Positions 1-8,382 of a stretch of 64,000 bases of DNA are shown piece by piece. Each line of letters opens with the position of its first letter. Within the stretch, counting starts at the first letter, position 1. A model generated the notes under the pieces. The model did no database searches and was not told where the DNA came from. It saw only the letters and a list, made by a program, of their open reading frames with translations. Source of the stretch: Halobacillus litoralis (GTDB lineage Bacteria > Bacillota > Bacilli > Bacillales > Halobacillaceae); NCBI RefSeq assembly GCF_004101865.1, contig NZ_CP026118.1:2745001-2809000 (forward strand). Reading direction: 5' to 3'. The translations under genes and the position numbers were made by a program.

Positions 1-913
1 GATCTTCCTTTCTACAATAGGAACGGATTTATCGAAGGCTGAGAAATTACTGGTTGGTTGGATAGCCCCACGTGGAATCGTAGCTCTGACCGTAGCTAGT
101 TATTTTGCCAGTGTGCTGGCAGCTGAAGGGTTTGAAGATGCTTATATCCTCATTTCTCTTACCTTCGCCCTTGTGTTTACAACCGTTGTTGCACACGGTT
201 TCTCAATAGGATGGCTGGCTAAAAAGTTAGGATTATCGATGGAGGGTCCTCCCGGAGTTTTAATCGCCGGTGGAAGTGCTTTTTCCACAGGCTTAGCGAA
301 AACACTGGAAGAGCTGAAAACCCCTGTACTGCTGACCGATTCTTCGTGGCAGCGCTTATCGCGGGCACGATCTAGAGGGATTGAATCCTATCATGGGGAA
401 ATCTTATCCGAACAAACCGAATATTATTTAGATATGACACCTTATGAATATCTGATCGCAGCCACTGAGTTAGATTCCTACAATGCTCTTGTTTGTACGA
501 CATTTGTTCCTGAGTTCGGAAGGAACAATTCATTCCAACTGAGCTTGAGTAACAGGGAAGGGGATAATTTAGAGGACCTCGTTCACACCATTGGCGGAAG
601 AGTCTTATTCCAAGAAGGCGCTTCATGGGAAGAGTTGAATGCGAGGGTTGAAAATGGTTATGTATTCCGTAAGACGAACATAACCGAGCAATATACATTC
701 AAGAAATATTTAGAGAATATTGATGAACACTCCCTCTTGCTGTTTGCTAAAAGGTATTCGGGAAAAATTGACTTCTTCACCCCAGAAACAGAGTATAGGG
801 CTGATAGTGGCGATGTCATTGTGTCACTGATGCCACCTAGTAAGGAATTTGAGAAGATTCAGGAGAAACTCGAAGGTCAAAGGAAAGACCAGGAGAACAA
901 GAAGTCTAAATGA
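1..913 (+). CDS. CPA1-family Na+/H+ (cation:proton) antiporter, 3' part
   Basis: The reading frame is already open at base 2 and runs to a TGA at 911-913, so the 5' end lies outside the window. The visible part has the last membrane helices, including the APRGIVAL motif typical of NhaP/CPA1 exchangers, followed by a soluble C-terminal region of about 210 residues. The soluble part begins with a Rossmann-like stretch (VLIAGGSAFSTGLAKTLEEL) resembling TrkA-N/RCK domains and ends in a charged tail. The family exchanges Na+ or K+ for protons across the cytoplasmic membrane, which fits a salt-tolerant host. The ion is not determinable here. A strong hairpin terminator lies about 110 bases downstream. 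Confidence 0.85.
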   Translation, partial: IFLSTIGTDLSKAEKLLVGWIAPRGIVALTVASYFASVLAAEGFEDAYILISLTFALVFTTVVAHGFSIGWLAKKLGLSMEGPPGVLIAGGSAFSTGLAKTLEELKTPVLLTDSSWQRLSRARSRGIESYHGEILSEQTEYYLDMTPYEYLIAATELDSYNALVCTTFVPEFGRNNSFQLSLSNREGDNLEDLVHTIGGRVLFQEGASWEELNARVENGYVFRKTNITEQYTFKKYLENIDEHSLLLFAKRYSGKIDFFTPETEYRADSGDVIVSLMPPSKEFEKIQEKLEGQRKDQENKKSK

Positions 914-921
914 CAAAAGAC

Positions 922-1083
922 AGGGCTGGGTCTATACACTTACTGCCACTGGAAAAGACGAACAATAAGGTAGAATGGATTAAATGTTGCTGAGCGGCGT
1001 ATGCATATATTGCTTCATAAAGAAAACCCGAACGAAAAAATTCGTTCGGGTTTTTTAGCGAGAAAATTCTTTTGTCACAGCCT
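922..1083 (-). repeat. Repeat family 1, copy A (internally deleted)
   Basis: Read on the minus strand this matches both ends of the element at 10723-10994. It has a CTGTGACAAAA-like left end, the CCGAACGAA hairpin, CATACGCCGCT, then a jump straight to the ATCCATTCTACCTTATTG segment and the CAGCCCTG end. The middle, about 110 bases, is missing. It carries no protein gene. It lies just after the antiporter stop codon. Confidence 0.75.
1023..1056 (+). terminator. Rho-independent terminator inside repeat copy A
   Basis: A perfect 14-bp stem, AAAACCCGAACGAA (1023-1036) with TTCGTTCGGGTTTT (1041-1054), has an A-rich 4-base loop and runs into T residues. It is placed to end antiporter transcription. 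The opposite strand also has a T-rich arm, so it may work for the minus-strand gene at 1125-1307. Confidence 0.75.
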
Positions 1084-1124
1084 CGTCTTTTGTTTTAGGT
1101 ATTGCAAAGTGATGGCCCGTGGAG

Positions 1125-1307
1125 TTACTTCTCAGCCTCAGCCAGTTTCTTATTCAATTCTTTCAATTCTTCTTCCATACTAGCTAGTTGTTTTTCAGCG
1201 TTTTGTATATTTCCACCTGCTGCTTCCAGTTTATCTAAATCCCCTTGAATGCGAATATAATCGGACTTTAAAAATGCGATTTGATCCTGGATTTCTTTCT
1301 TAGTCAT
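1125..1307 (-). CDS. Small coiled-coil protein, SE1832 family
   Basis: This 60-residue, highly charged protein is almost entirely predicted coiled coil (heptads from residue 5 to the end, many E, K and L). It matches my memory of the SE1832 family of small Firmicutes proteins, whose function is unknown. The ATG at 1307 is preceded on the minus strand by a GGAAGGA ribosome binding site about 6 bases away, which supports translation. It stands alone between the antiporter and a GNAT gene. Confidence 0.7.
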   Translation of the reverse strand: MTKKEIQDQIAFLKSDYIRIQGDLDKLEAAGGNIQNAEKQLASMEEELKELNKKLAEAEK

Positions 1308-1426
1308 GGATAATCCTTCCTTTCACTATTGTTCAACATTGTGCAAAGACGTATAATATAAGAAACTATATTTTGAATTTTAACAAAAAAGCGGTGTTGT
1401 GCAAAAAGAAAAGGGGGGATGAAAGG

Positions 1427-2272
1427 ATGACTATGATCTGCGAGAAAGACCCAATCAAGTTCTATGCGCATGTAGAATCACTACTCATGGATCGTGAAGC
1501 AGAAAACAATCTACCATTAGGCCTGTTGGAACGAATGAAAGACTCAAGCTTCGATGGTGAGTACTTTCTAGTCCATATGCAGAAATCAGATAATAGTATG
1601 TTCATGTCTATGAGAACACCTCCTCATCTGTGGATCCTTCCTTCGTTGATTAACTTGGATCCAGAGCATCTGAGAGAATTTGCACGATATTTACATAAGC
1701 ATCACTATGAGGTGCCAGGCGTTCTTGGAGAACGGACGGCCGTAAAATGGTTTATTGACGAATGGCATGAACTCACTAAGCAGAAATATGACTTACATAT
1801 GGAACAAGGGATTTACCGCCTAGATAAGTTGAAACCGATTGCTGAACAGTCAGGTGAATTGGTCAAAGCAGATCAGACTCACAAGGAACTTGCAGAGGAA
1901 TGGATGCGCCAATTTAGCAGAGAAACGAATGAACCGGATTTGTATGAACGTGCATCTGAATTGGTAAATGAGATGATTGAAACGGGTCGCTTGTATTTAT
2001 GGAGTATGGAGGGGAAACCTGTCTCCATGGTGAGCAGGGCCAGAACGACAAAGAATGGAGCTACAATCAACAGCGTCTTTACACCGGATGAATACAAAAG
2101 AAACGGCTATGCTTCACAAGCGGTATGGCACCTCACAGGTCGATTGCTTACAATGGGTTATAAATTCTGTGCATTGTACACGGACTTAGCTAATCCGACG
2201 TCGAATTCCATCTACCAAAAGCTTGGATATAAGAGAGTTGGCGACTCAGTAGTTTACAAATTCCGGAAATGA
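1427..2272 (+). CDS. GNAT family N-acetyltransferase
   Basis: The protein has 281 residues. The start ATG at 1427 was chosen because an AAGGGGGG site lies just upstream; a longer in-frame extension from 1373 lacks one. The C-terminal 90 residues carry the GNAT acetyl-CoA fold: the strand NSVFTPDEYKRNGYASQAV holds a variant of the R/Q-x-x-G-x-A pyrophosphate loop, followed by NPTSNSIYQKLGYKRVGD near the end. The N-terminal half is a poorly conserved helper domain. The family transfers acetyl groups from acetyl-CoA to amines. The substrate is unknown, and the gene has no operon partner. Confidence 0.85.
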   Translation: MTMICEKDPIKFYAHVESLLMDREAENNLPLGLLERMKDSSFDGEYFLVHMQKSDNSMFMSMRTPPHLWILPSLINLDPEHLREFARYLHKHHYEVPGVLGERTAVKWFIDEWHELTKQKYDLHMEQGIYRLDKLKPIAEQSGELVKADQTHKELAEEWMRQFSRETNEPDLYERASELVNEMIETGRLYLWSMEGKPVSMVSRARTTKNGATINSVFTPDEYKRNGYASQAVWHLTGRLLTMGYKFCALYTDLANPTSNSIYQKLGYKRVGDSVVYKFRK

Positions 2273-2429
2273 AATGGATGGAATTGCAATATAAGGAAAT
2301 AGTAATGGTGAAATTGAAGCAATATGTATCTACGATGAGCAATGTAGATGATAAGGGCATCCCATCATTACATGTACCCCTCACTGTAAAATATAATTAA
2401 AATAGACGAAAAATTCTGTTTGAACTTGT

Positions 2430-2458
2430 TTGAGCGTTTCCGCCTATTTCGGTATGAT
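2430..2458 (+). promoter_or_regulatory. Sigma-A-type promoter of the TRAP operon
   Basis: TTGAGC (2430-2435), a 17-base spacer and TATGAT (2453-2458) lie about 55 bases before the start of the TRAP small permease. Spacing and match are good. No operator was recognised. Confidence 0.55.
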
Positions 2459-2514
2459 GTTTAGTAACTGGCCTTTAAAACTACTACCCTATCCATATTA
2501 GGAGGATTATATTC

Positions 2515-3072
2515 TTGAATTTTTTAAAAGTAGTAGACAAAATCATCTTGAAAATAGAAGAATTCATATTAAGTTATGCAGTCATCATCATAGCATTGAT
2601 GGTGGTAGGTAAGGCTTTAAGTCGTGCGATATTCAGTTATACTCCACCATTTGCTGATGAAGTCAGCCAAATCGCTATTGTAGTGGCTACATTCATGGGA
2701 ATCAGTTATGCAGCAAGGAAAGGGCGGCACATCAGTATGTCTGCCTTTTACGATCTCGCTCCCTTCAAAGTGAGAAAAGCACTTATGATTTTCATTCCAT
2801 TCGTAACAGCGGTCGTTCTATTTGTACTTACTTACTATTCCGCATTCTATGTGCTGGATATTTATGAATCAGGAAGAGTTACATCAGCTCTGGAGATGCC
2901 GTCATATTTCCTATACATTTTCATCCCGATCGGATTTTTACTTGGAGGAATTCAATTTTTAAGAAATATGTGGATTAATATCAAAGAGCGTGATGCAATC
3001 TATCTTGGTACAGACGCTAAAGATTACAATGATGAAAATAATCAAGACATTCAAGAAGGAACACACTTGTAA
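2515..3072 (+). CDS. TRAP transporter small permease subunit (DctQ family)
   Basis: This 185-residue protein has four hydrophobic helices (about 15-37, 50-70, 90-115 and 130-155), the standard layout of TRAP DctQ proteins. The TTG start at 2515 follows a perfect AGGAGG by 9 bases. It is the first gene of a three-gene operon with the large permease (31 bases downstream) and the binding protein. In TRAP systems the small subunit supports the large permease in Na+- or H+-driven uptake of organic acids or related solutes. The substrate cannot be read from the sequence. Confidence 0.9.
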   Translation: MNFLKVVDKIILKIEEFILSYAVIIIALMVVGKALSRAIFSYTPPFADEVSQIAIVVATFMGISYAARKGRHISMSAFYDLAPFKVRKALMIFIPFVTAVVLFVLTYYSAFYVLDIYESGRVTSALEMPSYFLYIFIPIGFLLGGIQFLRNMWINIKERDAIYLGTDAKDYNDENNQDIQEGTHL

Positions 3073-3102
3073 TGAAAATACGGAAGAAGAAAGGATAACG
3101 AT

Positions 3103-4368
3103 ATGATTGCAACAATGCTCACAATCATGGTGGTCCTTCTATTATTGAATTTTCCAATGATGATTCCACTGATGGTGGCTCCATTGGTTATCATGTTTTT
3201 GTATTTCCCAAACTTGGACCCTATGATTTTAATGCAACAATTTTCTACAGGTATTGAACCATACGTACTATTAGCCGTACCTTTATTCATATTTGCTGCC
3301 GATATTATGACAACAGGTAAAACATCAAATCGTCTGTTAGATTTCATCGGCTCGTTCATCGGTCATATCCGGGGCGGTTACGCGGTTACAACAGCTGCCG
3401 CTTGTACGCTTTTCGGAGCGATTTCTGGTTCTACGCAGGCGACTGTGGTAGCTATCGGTAAACCGATGAGAGAAAGATTACTTAAAATTGGTTATAAAGA
3501 TCCGACAGCAATGGCATTGATCATCAACTCGAGTGATGTGGCTTTGCTGGTTCCACCGAGTATCGGAATGATTATATACGGACTTGTTTCTGGGACATCT
3601 GTAGGGGATTTATTTATTGCCGGAATTATCCCGGGCGTTATTGTATTTTTAAGTTTTTCTATATACAGTATCATTTATGCGAAAATGGCAGATATCCCTC
3701 TTGCCAACAAAGCAAGCTGGAGCGAGCGTTTGCACTTGACTAAGAAAGCACTGCTCCCATTAGGGTTTCCGGTCATTATTATCGGAGGTATATATACGGG
3801 CCTCTTCAGCCCCACAGAAGCGGCTGGAATGTCTGTTCTTTACGCCTTTGTATTAGAAGTATTGATCTACCGTTCGGTGCATCTGAAAGAATTACCTAAA
3901 ATCGCACGTTCCACAGGACTGGTTACTTCGGCAGTATTTGTTCTTGTTGCCGGCGGGCAGGCTTTTACATGGGTGATTTCATTCGCTAGGATTCCTCAAA
4001 TGATTACCGAGACTGTCCTGGGTACAGATCCCAGTGCCATTTATATTCTTCTGATGGTGACGATTTTCTTCTTTATCGGTTGTATGTTCGTGGACCCGAT
4101 AGTCGTCATTTTGATTTTGACCCCGATCTTTTATCCAGCTGCCATGAGTGCAGGCATCGACCCGGTTCACCTGGGTGTTGTAATTACTTTCCAAGCAGCA
4201 CTTGGATCAGCTACACCGCCGTTCGGAGTCGATATATTCACAGCCAGTGCGGTGTTTAATAAACCGTACCTTGAAGTAATCAAAGGCACACCACCGTATA
4301 TCATCATGATGGTTGCCATATCATTTTTACTTATCTTTTTTGAAGAACTTTCACTCCTTTTACTTTGA
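3103..4368 (+). CDS. TRAP transporter large permease subunit (DctM family)
   Basis: The protein has 421 residues and roughly 12 hydrophobic segments. Signature stretches include AISGSTQATVVAIGKPM and LIINSSDVALLVPPSIGMI in the first repeat and GSATPPFGVDIFTA in the second, as in DctM/SiaM proteins. It is the secondary-transport pore, driven by an ion gradient and fed by the extracytoplasmic lipoprotein encoded next. ATG 3103 follows an AGAAAGGA site. Na+-coupled TRAP uptake of compatible solutes is known in halophiles (TeaABC for ectoine), but nothing here proves that substrate. Confidence 0.93.
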   Translation: MIATMLTIMVVLLLLNFPMMIPLMVAPLVIMFLYFPNLDPMILMQQFSTGIEPYVLLAVPLFIFAADIMTTGKTSNRLLDFIGSFIGHIRGGYAVTTAAACTLFGAISGSTQATVVAIGKPMRERLLKIGYKDPTAMALIINSSDVALLVPPSIGMIIYGLVSGTSVGDLFIAGIIPGVIVFLSFSIYSIIYAKMADIPLANKASWSERLHLTKKALLPLGFPVIIIGGIYTGLFSPTEAAGMSVLYAFVLEVLIYRSVHLKELPKIARSTGLVTSAVFVLVAGGQAFTWVISFARIPQMITETVLGTDPSAIYILLMVTIFFFIGCMFVDPIVVILILTPIFYPAAMSAGIDPVHLGVVITFQAALGSATPPFGVDIFTASAVFNKPYLEVIKGTPPYIIMMVAISFLLIFFEELSLLLL

Positions 4369-4410
4369 GGAGTTGAAAGCTGATATAAAAAATATGGGGA
4401 GGTCATTGGT

Positions 4411-5472
4411 ATTTTTAAGAAAAAGAGTATTTTTACTTTATTGTCGTTAGTTATGATAAGCATGATTCTTGCAGCTTGTGGCGGAAGTGACGAGGGTGAA
4501 GGAAGTGCAGATGGCGGCGAGACATATAATTGGAAATTCGTAACCGAAGAAGTGGATGGTCAAGTCCAGTATGAATATGCGGAAGAGTTTGCAAAACGAA
4601 TGAATGAAAAATCTGATGGTGCCGTAAATATTGATGTGTATGAATTTGGCGGACTTGGAAGTGAAACAGACCAAGTCGAACAGTTGCAGGGCGGTACGGT
4701 GGAAATGGCCGTCATGTCCCCTGGTTTTACAGGGAATATGGTAAAAGAAGGACAAGTTTTTGCATTGCACTTCTTGTTTCCTGATAGTGTAGAGAAAACA
4801 CAAGAAATATTGAACGATAGTGAAGCTTTAAATACTGATCTGCGAGAACTGTATGAAGAACATAGCATTACTCCACTTTCCTATTGGTCAGAGGGTGCGA
4901 TGCAGTGGACATCCAGCAAACCGATTTCTGAGCCGGCAGATTTTGAAAATTTCAAAATGCGTACACAGACATCACCTTTGATCCTGAAATCTTATGAAGC
5001 ATATGGTGCTGAGCCGACTCCGATGAGTTGGTCTGAACTATACACAGCCCTTGATCGTGGTACAGTTGAAGGTCAAGAAAACCCTATTTTCTTCATCGGC
5101 GATGCTTCTTTCCATGAAGTACAAGATTACATGACTATTTCAAACCATAATAACTATGTGGCCATGACGACAGTTAATACTGATTGGTATAACGGGTTAG
5201 ATGATGAGATGAAATCTATGGTCGATGAGACAGTTGAAGAAATGCAGAGCTGGGTCTTCGATGAGCAAAAGAAACAAAACCAAGAATATCTAGAAACGAT
5301 TAAAAATGATACAGAAAACCCGACAGAGATCATTGAGTTGACAGAAGAGCAGCGTCAAATGTTCAAAGACAAAGCTGAACCTGTCCGTGAATTCTATCGT
5401 GAAGAAGTATCTACTGTAGATGGACAAATCCTCGACAAGTTACTTGAAGAGATTGAAGCTGCAGGAGAATAA
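4411..5472 (+). CDS. TRAP transporter substrate-binding lipoprotein (DctP family), probable ATT start
   Basis: The protein is a DctP-type solute receptor of about 353 residues. A lipoprotein signal peptide (FKKKSIFTLLSL, then ILAAC lipobox) is followed by an acidic linker and a mature domain with the family features MRTQTSPL and MSWSELYTALDRGTVEGQENP. A standard start exists only at TTG 4441, which would delete the basic n-region and has no ribosome site. A GGGGAGG at 4396-4402 lies 8 bases before an in-frame ATT at 4411. A TGA closes the frame at 4381-4383. I therefore place the start at ATT 4411, as inference. A strong terminator follows. Confidence 0.85.
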   Translation: MFKKKSIFTLLSLVMISMILAACGGSDEGEGSADGGETYNWKFVTEEVDGQVQYEYAEEFAKRMNEKSDGAVNIDVYEFGGLGSETDQVEQLQGGTVEMAVMSPGFTGNMVKEGQVFALHFLFPDSVEKTQEILNDSEALNTDLRELYEEHSITPLSYWSEGAMQWTSSKPISEPADFENFKMRTQTSPLILKSYEAYGAEPTPMSWSELYTALDRGTVEGQENPIFFIGDASFHEVQDYMTISNHNNYVAMTTVNTDWYNGLDDEMKSMVDETVEEMQSWVFDEQKKQNQEYLETIKNDTENPTEIIELTEEQRQMFKDKAEPVREFYREEVSTVDGQILDKLLEEIEAAGE

Positions 5473-5477
5473 GTTGA

Positions 5478-5513
5478 AAAGCTCGCACCCAAATTCCGGG
5501 TGCGAGCTTTTTT
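5478..5513 (+). terminator. Terminator of the TRAP operon (possibly bidirectional)
   Basis: A 13-bp stem, AAAGCTCGCACCC (5478-5490) with GGGTGCGAGCTTT (5498-5510), has a 7-base loop and then T residues. It sits between the convergent TRAP operon and MFS gene and could serve both. Confidence 0.9.
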
Positions 5514-5523
5514 GTCTTCTCGC

Positions 5524-6708
5524 TCATTGCGGAGACTGCCACGGTTCGGTTTGCTTTCTGTAATCCAACAAGGTCAATACCATTACAAGGATGAAAAGAA
5601 AGCTCGAGAGCTTGAAAAGGGTGGCAGTTGTAACGTATTGATAAATAAACCCAAGAATAAAAGCACTTGAACCAATCCCGAGATCGATCGAAGAATAATA
5701 CATCCCATTGGCTATTCCGCTTCTTTCTGTCGTTGTTTTTGAAATAACCCATGCTTGAAGTGCAGGCATCATAGAACCGAAGCCGATACCGAATACAGCT
5801 CCGGCAAGGACGAGATGTAAATTGGAGCTGGCTAAAGCCAGAATCCACATAGCGATGAATGAAAGCCCAGAACATACAATAATCAACTTCCACGGGCCAT
5901 GTTTATCAAAATAACGCCCCGTGATAGGACGGGTGACTGTTGCTAACAAGGCGTTGAAAAAATAAAAAAGGAATGTTCCCGACAACCCTTGTTCATTTCC
6001 GAAAATGACTATGTATGTAACAACCGACCCATAACCGAACGTATTGAGAATGGTCACTAGAGCAGGGTATGCACTTTTTTTCTCAATCAATGATCCAGTG
6101 AAAGAGAAGGGAGGGGGGTTTTTCTGGTTTTCATAAACTTGGTCTGGCGTAACAAAACGAGTGACTGAAAATAAAACAATAGCGACGCCCCCAAGTGCTA
6201 AAGCAATCCATACAAGGAGGTTGAAAGAAAAACTCTGATAAAGATAAATACCGAGACTTGGCGCCATGATCATTCCGACTGTTACAGAAAGTCCAAAATA
6301 CCCCATCCCTTCGCCGACTCTTCTCCTTGGAACAATGTCAACGGCTGCTGTTCCGTTAACCGTCGTCGACCAACCCCAGGCAAGTCCATGGATGAAGCGG
6401 ATAAGAAGTAGGACAACTACTACCTGAGTCGCTGGGTACAAGGCTGTCATGATCAATAGAGAGATAGCACCTGTAACTACCAAAATTTTTCTCGGTCGGG
6501 TCATTAATATATGACCTATGAATGGACGTATGAGGATAGCGGCAAAAGCAAAAGTTGTCGTAATGAGCCCGATTTGTAAACTGCTCCCCCCGATCGACTC
6601 GATGTAGGGAGGGAGGTTGGGGAGTAACATTTGAAAACTCATGAATGTGAATAAATTAGCTAATATCAAAAAAATGAAAGGCCATGTCCATAGTTTAGGT
6701 TGTTGCAT
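5524..6708 (-). CDS. MFS transporter
   Basis: This 394-residue protein has about 12 transmembrane helices in two six-helix halves. The loop between helices 2 and 3 reads GHILMTRPRK, a diverged MFS motif A, repeated as GRYFDKHGPWK in the second half. It resembles small-molecule efflux MFS carriers of Bacillaceae (YfcJ/AraJ-like). The substrate is unknown. The start at 6708 has GAGGA about 8 bases upstream. It converges on the TRAP operon. Confidence 0.88.
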   Translation of the reverse strand: MQQPKLWTWPFIFLILANLFTFMSFQMLLPNLPPYIESIGGSSLQIGLITTTFAFAAILIRPFIGHILMTRPRKILVVTGAISLLIMTALYPATQVVVVLLLIRFIHGLAWGWSTTVNGTAAVDIVPRRRVGEGMGYFGLSVTVGMIMAPSLGIYLYQSFSFNLLVWIALALGGVAIVLFSVTRFVTPDQVYENQKNPPPFSFTGSLIEKKSAYPALVTILNTFGYGSVVTYIVIFGNEQGLSGTFLFYFFNALLATVTRPITGRYFDKHGPWKLIIVCSGLSFIAMWILALASSNLHLVLAGAVFGIGFGSMMPALQAWVISKTTTERSGIANGMYYSSIDLGIGSSAFILGFIYQYVTTATLFKLSSFLFILVMVLTLLDYRKQTEPWQSPQ

Positions 6709-6750
6709 AATTCAGGTCCTCGCTTTCGTGTTGTAAGCATGTTCAAAAGG

Positions 6751-6782
6751 AAACCCACTATCGTCTAGGACATAGCGGGTTT
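6751..6782. repeat. Hairpin upstream of the MFS gene
   Basis: Inverted repeat AAACCCACTAT (6751-6761) with ATAGCGGGTTT (6772-6782), one mismatch. It lies about 45 bases before the MFS start, in its likely 5' leader. It could be an attenuator or simply a terminator for stray plus-strand transcription. No ligand motif was recognised. Confidence 0.4.
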
Positions 6783-6875
6783 TAGTACTATGCCTTTGTT
6801 CAAAGTCATAGTTGAGTAAACTTAAGTATCATACTGGAACATTCGATTCCAAGATGTTGTGTGGAGGAAGGGGCG

Positions 6876-7006
6876 TTGGGGAACGAGTCGCTTTCCGCGG
6901 GAGTCCGTTGAGCCTCCTCGAGCTAACTGGCGAGACCCCGCAGAGCTTTAGCTCGAGGAGGCTTGCCGTCTTCCCCGTGGAAAGCGAGCCATTTCCAAAA
7001 CCCCAA
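6876..7006. repeat. Long imperfect palindrome (repeat family 3)
   Basis: Outer arms TTGGGG and CCCCAA (6876-6881 and 7001-7006), middle arms CGCTTTCCGCGG and a CCGTGGAAAGCG counterpart (6889-6900, 6975-6986), and a perfect 16-bp inner stem AGCCTCCTCGAGCTAA (6911-6926) with TTAGCTCGAGGAGGCT (6948-6963). This fills most of the 370-base gap between the divergent flanks. It has no coding signal. The GCTTTCCGCGGG core also occurs in repeat family 1. Confidence 0.7.
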
Positions 7007-7079
7007 TTCTCCAAGCAAAAGTAACGAAATCGATCTTACAAATAAGGGGGCTTTAATGGGATATTATCAATGTTATTGA

Positions 7080-8156
7080 TTATTTATGGTCCGTTTCGGC
7101 TTTTCTTTCTAACCATTCGTTATAAAAGTGGCTGGTAATGGCTTTGACTACAGCGTAAGCCGGGATGGCAAACAGCAGTCCAAGGAATCCGGCTAAACTT
7201 CCAGCCGCCAGGATCAAGGTGATGATCGTCAGGGGATGAATGTTTAAAGCTTTCCCCATGACATTCGGGGATACAAAGTTTCCTTCTAGTTGCTGAGCGA
7301 TGATGGTGATGACGACGACCCAAACGGCGAGGATTGGATCCTGGAAAAGACCGACGAGAATGGCTGGGACAACAGCTAAGAAAGGACCGACGAATGGGAT
7401 GACATTCATGACCATTGCAAATAAGGACAAGGTCAAAGCATAGTTGAGATCGATGATCATATAACCTATCAAGAGCAAAAGACCGACTACGATGCTTACA
7501 GTCATTTGACCTAGAATAAAAGCATTCAACGTGTAGTCGACAGAGTGGGCAAGTTTTTCAAAACTCTTTGCTGCTCGTTTATTCAGGAATTGTTTCACAA
7601 AGGGTACGAGCTTATCGCCATCTTTCAACATGAAAAACAAGAAAAATGGAATGAGTACAAGTGCGAAAATAAAGCCGATCAATTGGCTTATGACGTTGAT
7701 GATAATCTTGGAAGCGTTTTGCAGGTATGTCTGTAAATTTTGAGTGACACTCTCAATCGTCCCGTTGAACTGGCTTGGGATAATATCCTGATTCTGGTGC
7801 CAATAAGTGATCGTTTCACCCAGCATCTCAGCCATTTCCGGAATGTTGTTCACAAGCTTAGTGAATTGCTCCTGAGCAATCGGGGCGATGAATCTTGTAA
7901 TTAAGAATCCGATAAAGATATAAAACAGAAAGATAATCAAAATAGCTGAAATGCGCGGGATGCGGTACTTTTCTAAAAGCTTGAGAATCGGTCTGGAGAT
8001 ATAAAATAGGATTCCGCCCCCGATTAAAGGAACGGCTACAGCTCCGATATAGGTCAAGATCGGATCGAAGAAGAACTGGATTTTGTGCAGCAATAATATG
8101 AGCAACGAGATTAAAATTGCTGCTGCTATAACTTGAAACCAACGTTTATGAATCAT
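7080..8156 (-). CDS. AI-2E family transporter (PerM/YubA-like)
   Basis: The protein has 358 residues and about eight membrane segments: two pairs at the N-terminus, a central amphipathic region (about 85-150) and a cluster of helices from 210 to 345. The motif NFVSPNVMGKALNIHPL (about 290-306) is the signature of the AI-2E/UPF0118 family. Members have been linked to autoinducer-2 export and, in some halophiles, to Na+(Li+)/H+ antiport; the substrate is not evident here. ATG 8156 has AAAGGTG upstream. It is transcribed alone. Confidence 0.9.
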   Translation of the reverse strand: MIHKRWFQVIAAAILISLLILLLHKIQFFFDPILTYIGAVAVPLIGGGILFYISRPILKLLEKYRIPRISAILIIFLFYIFIGFLITRFIAPIAQEQFTKLVNNIPEMAEMLGETITYWHQNQDIIPSQFNGTIESVTQNLQTYLQNASKIIINVISQLIGFIFALVLIPFFLFFMLKDGDKLVPFVKQFLNKRAAKSFEKLAHSVDYTLNAFILGQMTVSIVVGLLLLIGYMIIDLNYALTLSLFAMVMNVIPFVGPFLAVVPAILVGLFQDPILAVWVVVITIIAQQLEGNFVSPNVMGKALNIHPLTIITLILAAGSLAGFLGLLFAIPAYAVVKAITSHFYNEWLERKAETDHK

Positions 8157-8382
8157 TTTTTAGACACACCTTTTATGTAAAATTGCATTCTATCATTAAA
8201 TTCGGCATCGAGAAGGTAATTCCTTTAATGACTTATTATAAGGGCAGCACAATCCAAATAAACACCATGTATAAATGGAACACTAATCTAAGAATATCAA
8301 ATATTGGTTGGGAAGCAATACATTTACTTTTTATCGTTGTGCGAATAAACTGATAAAGAAGAACTTTTGAGGAGGAAAGCAA

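Noticed and set aside
3979..4463. Minus-strand ORFs opposite the TRAP genes
   Set aside because: They are shadows of strongly supported plus-strand genes, with no ribosome sites or recognisable products.
6812..7024. Two opposed 60-70 codon ORFs over the 6.9 kb palindrome
   Set aside because: Mirror-image frames are expected from a palindrome; there is no ribosome site or codon pattern like the neighbours.
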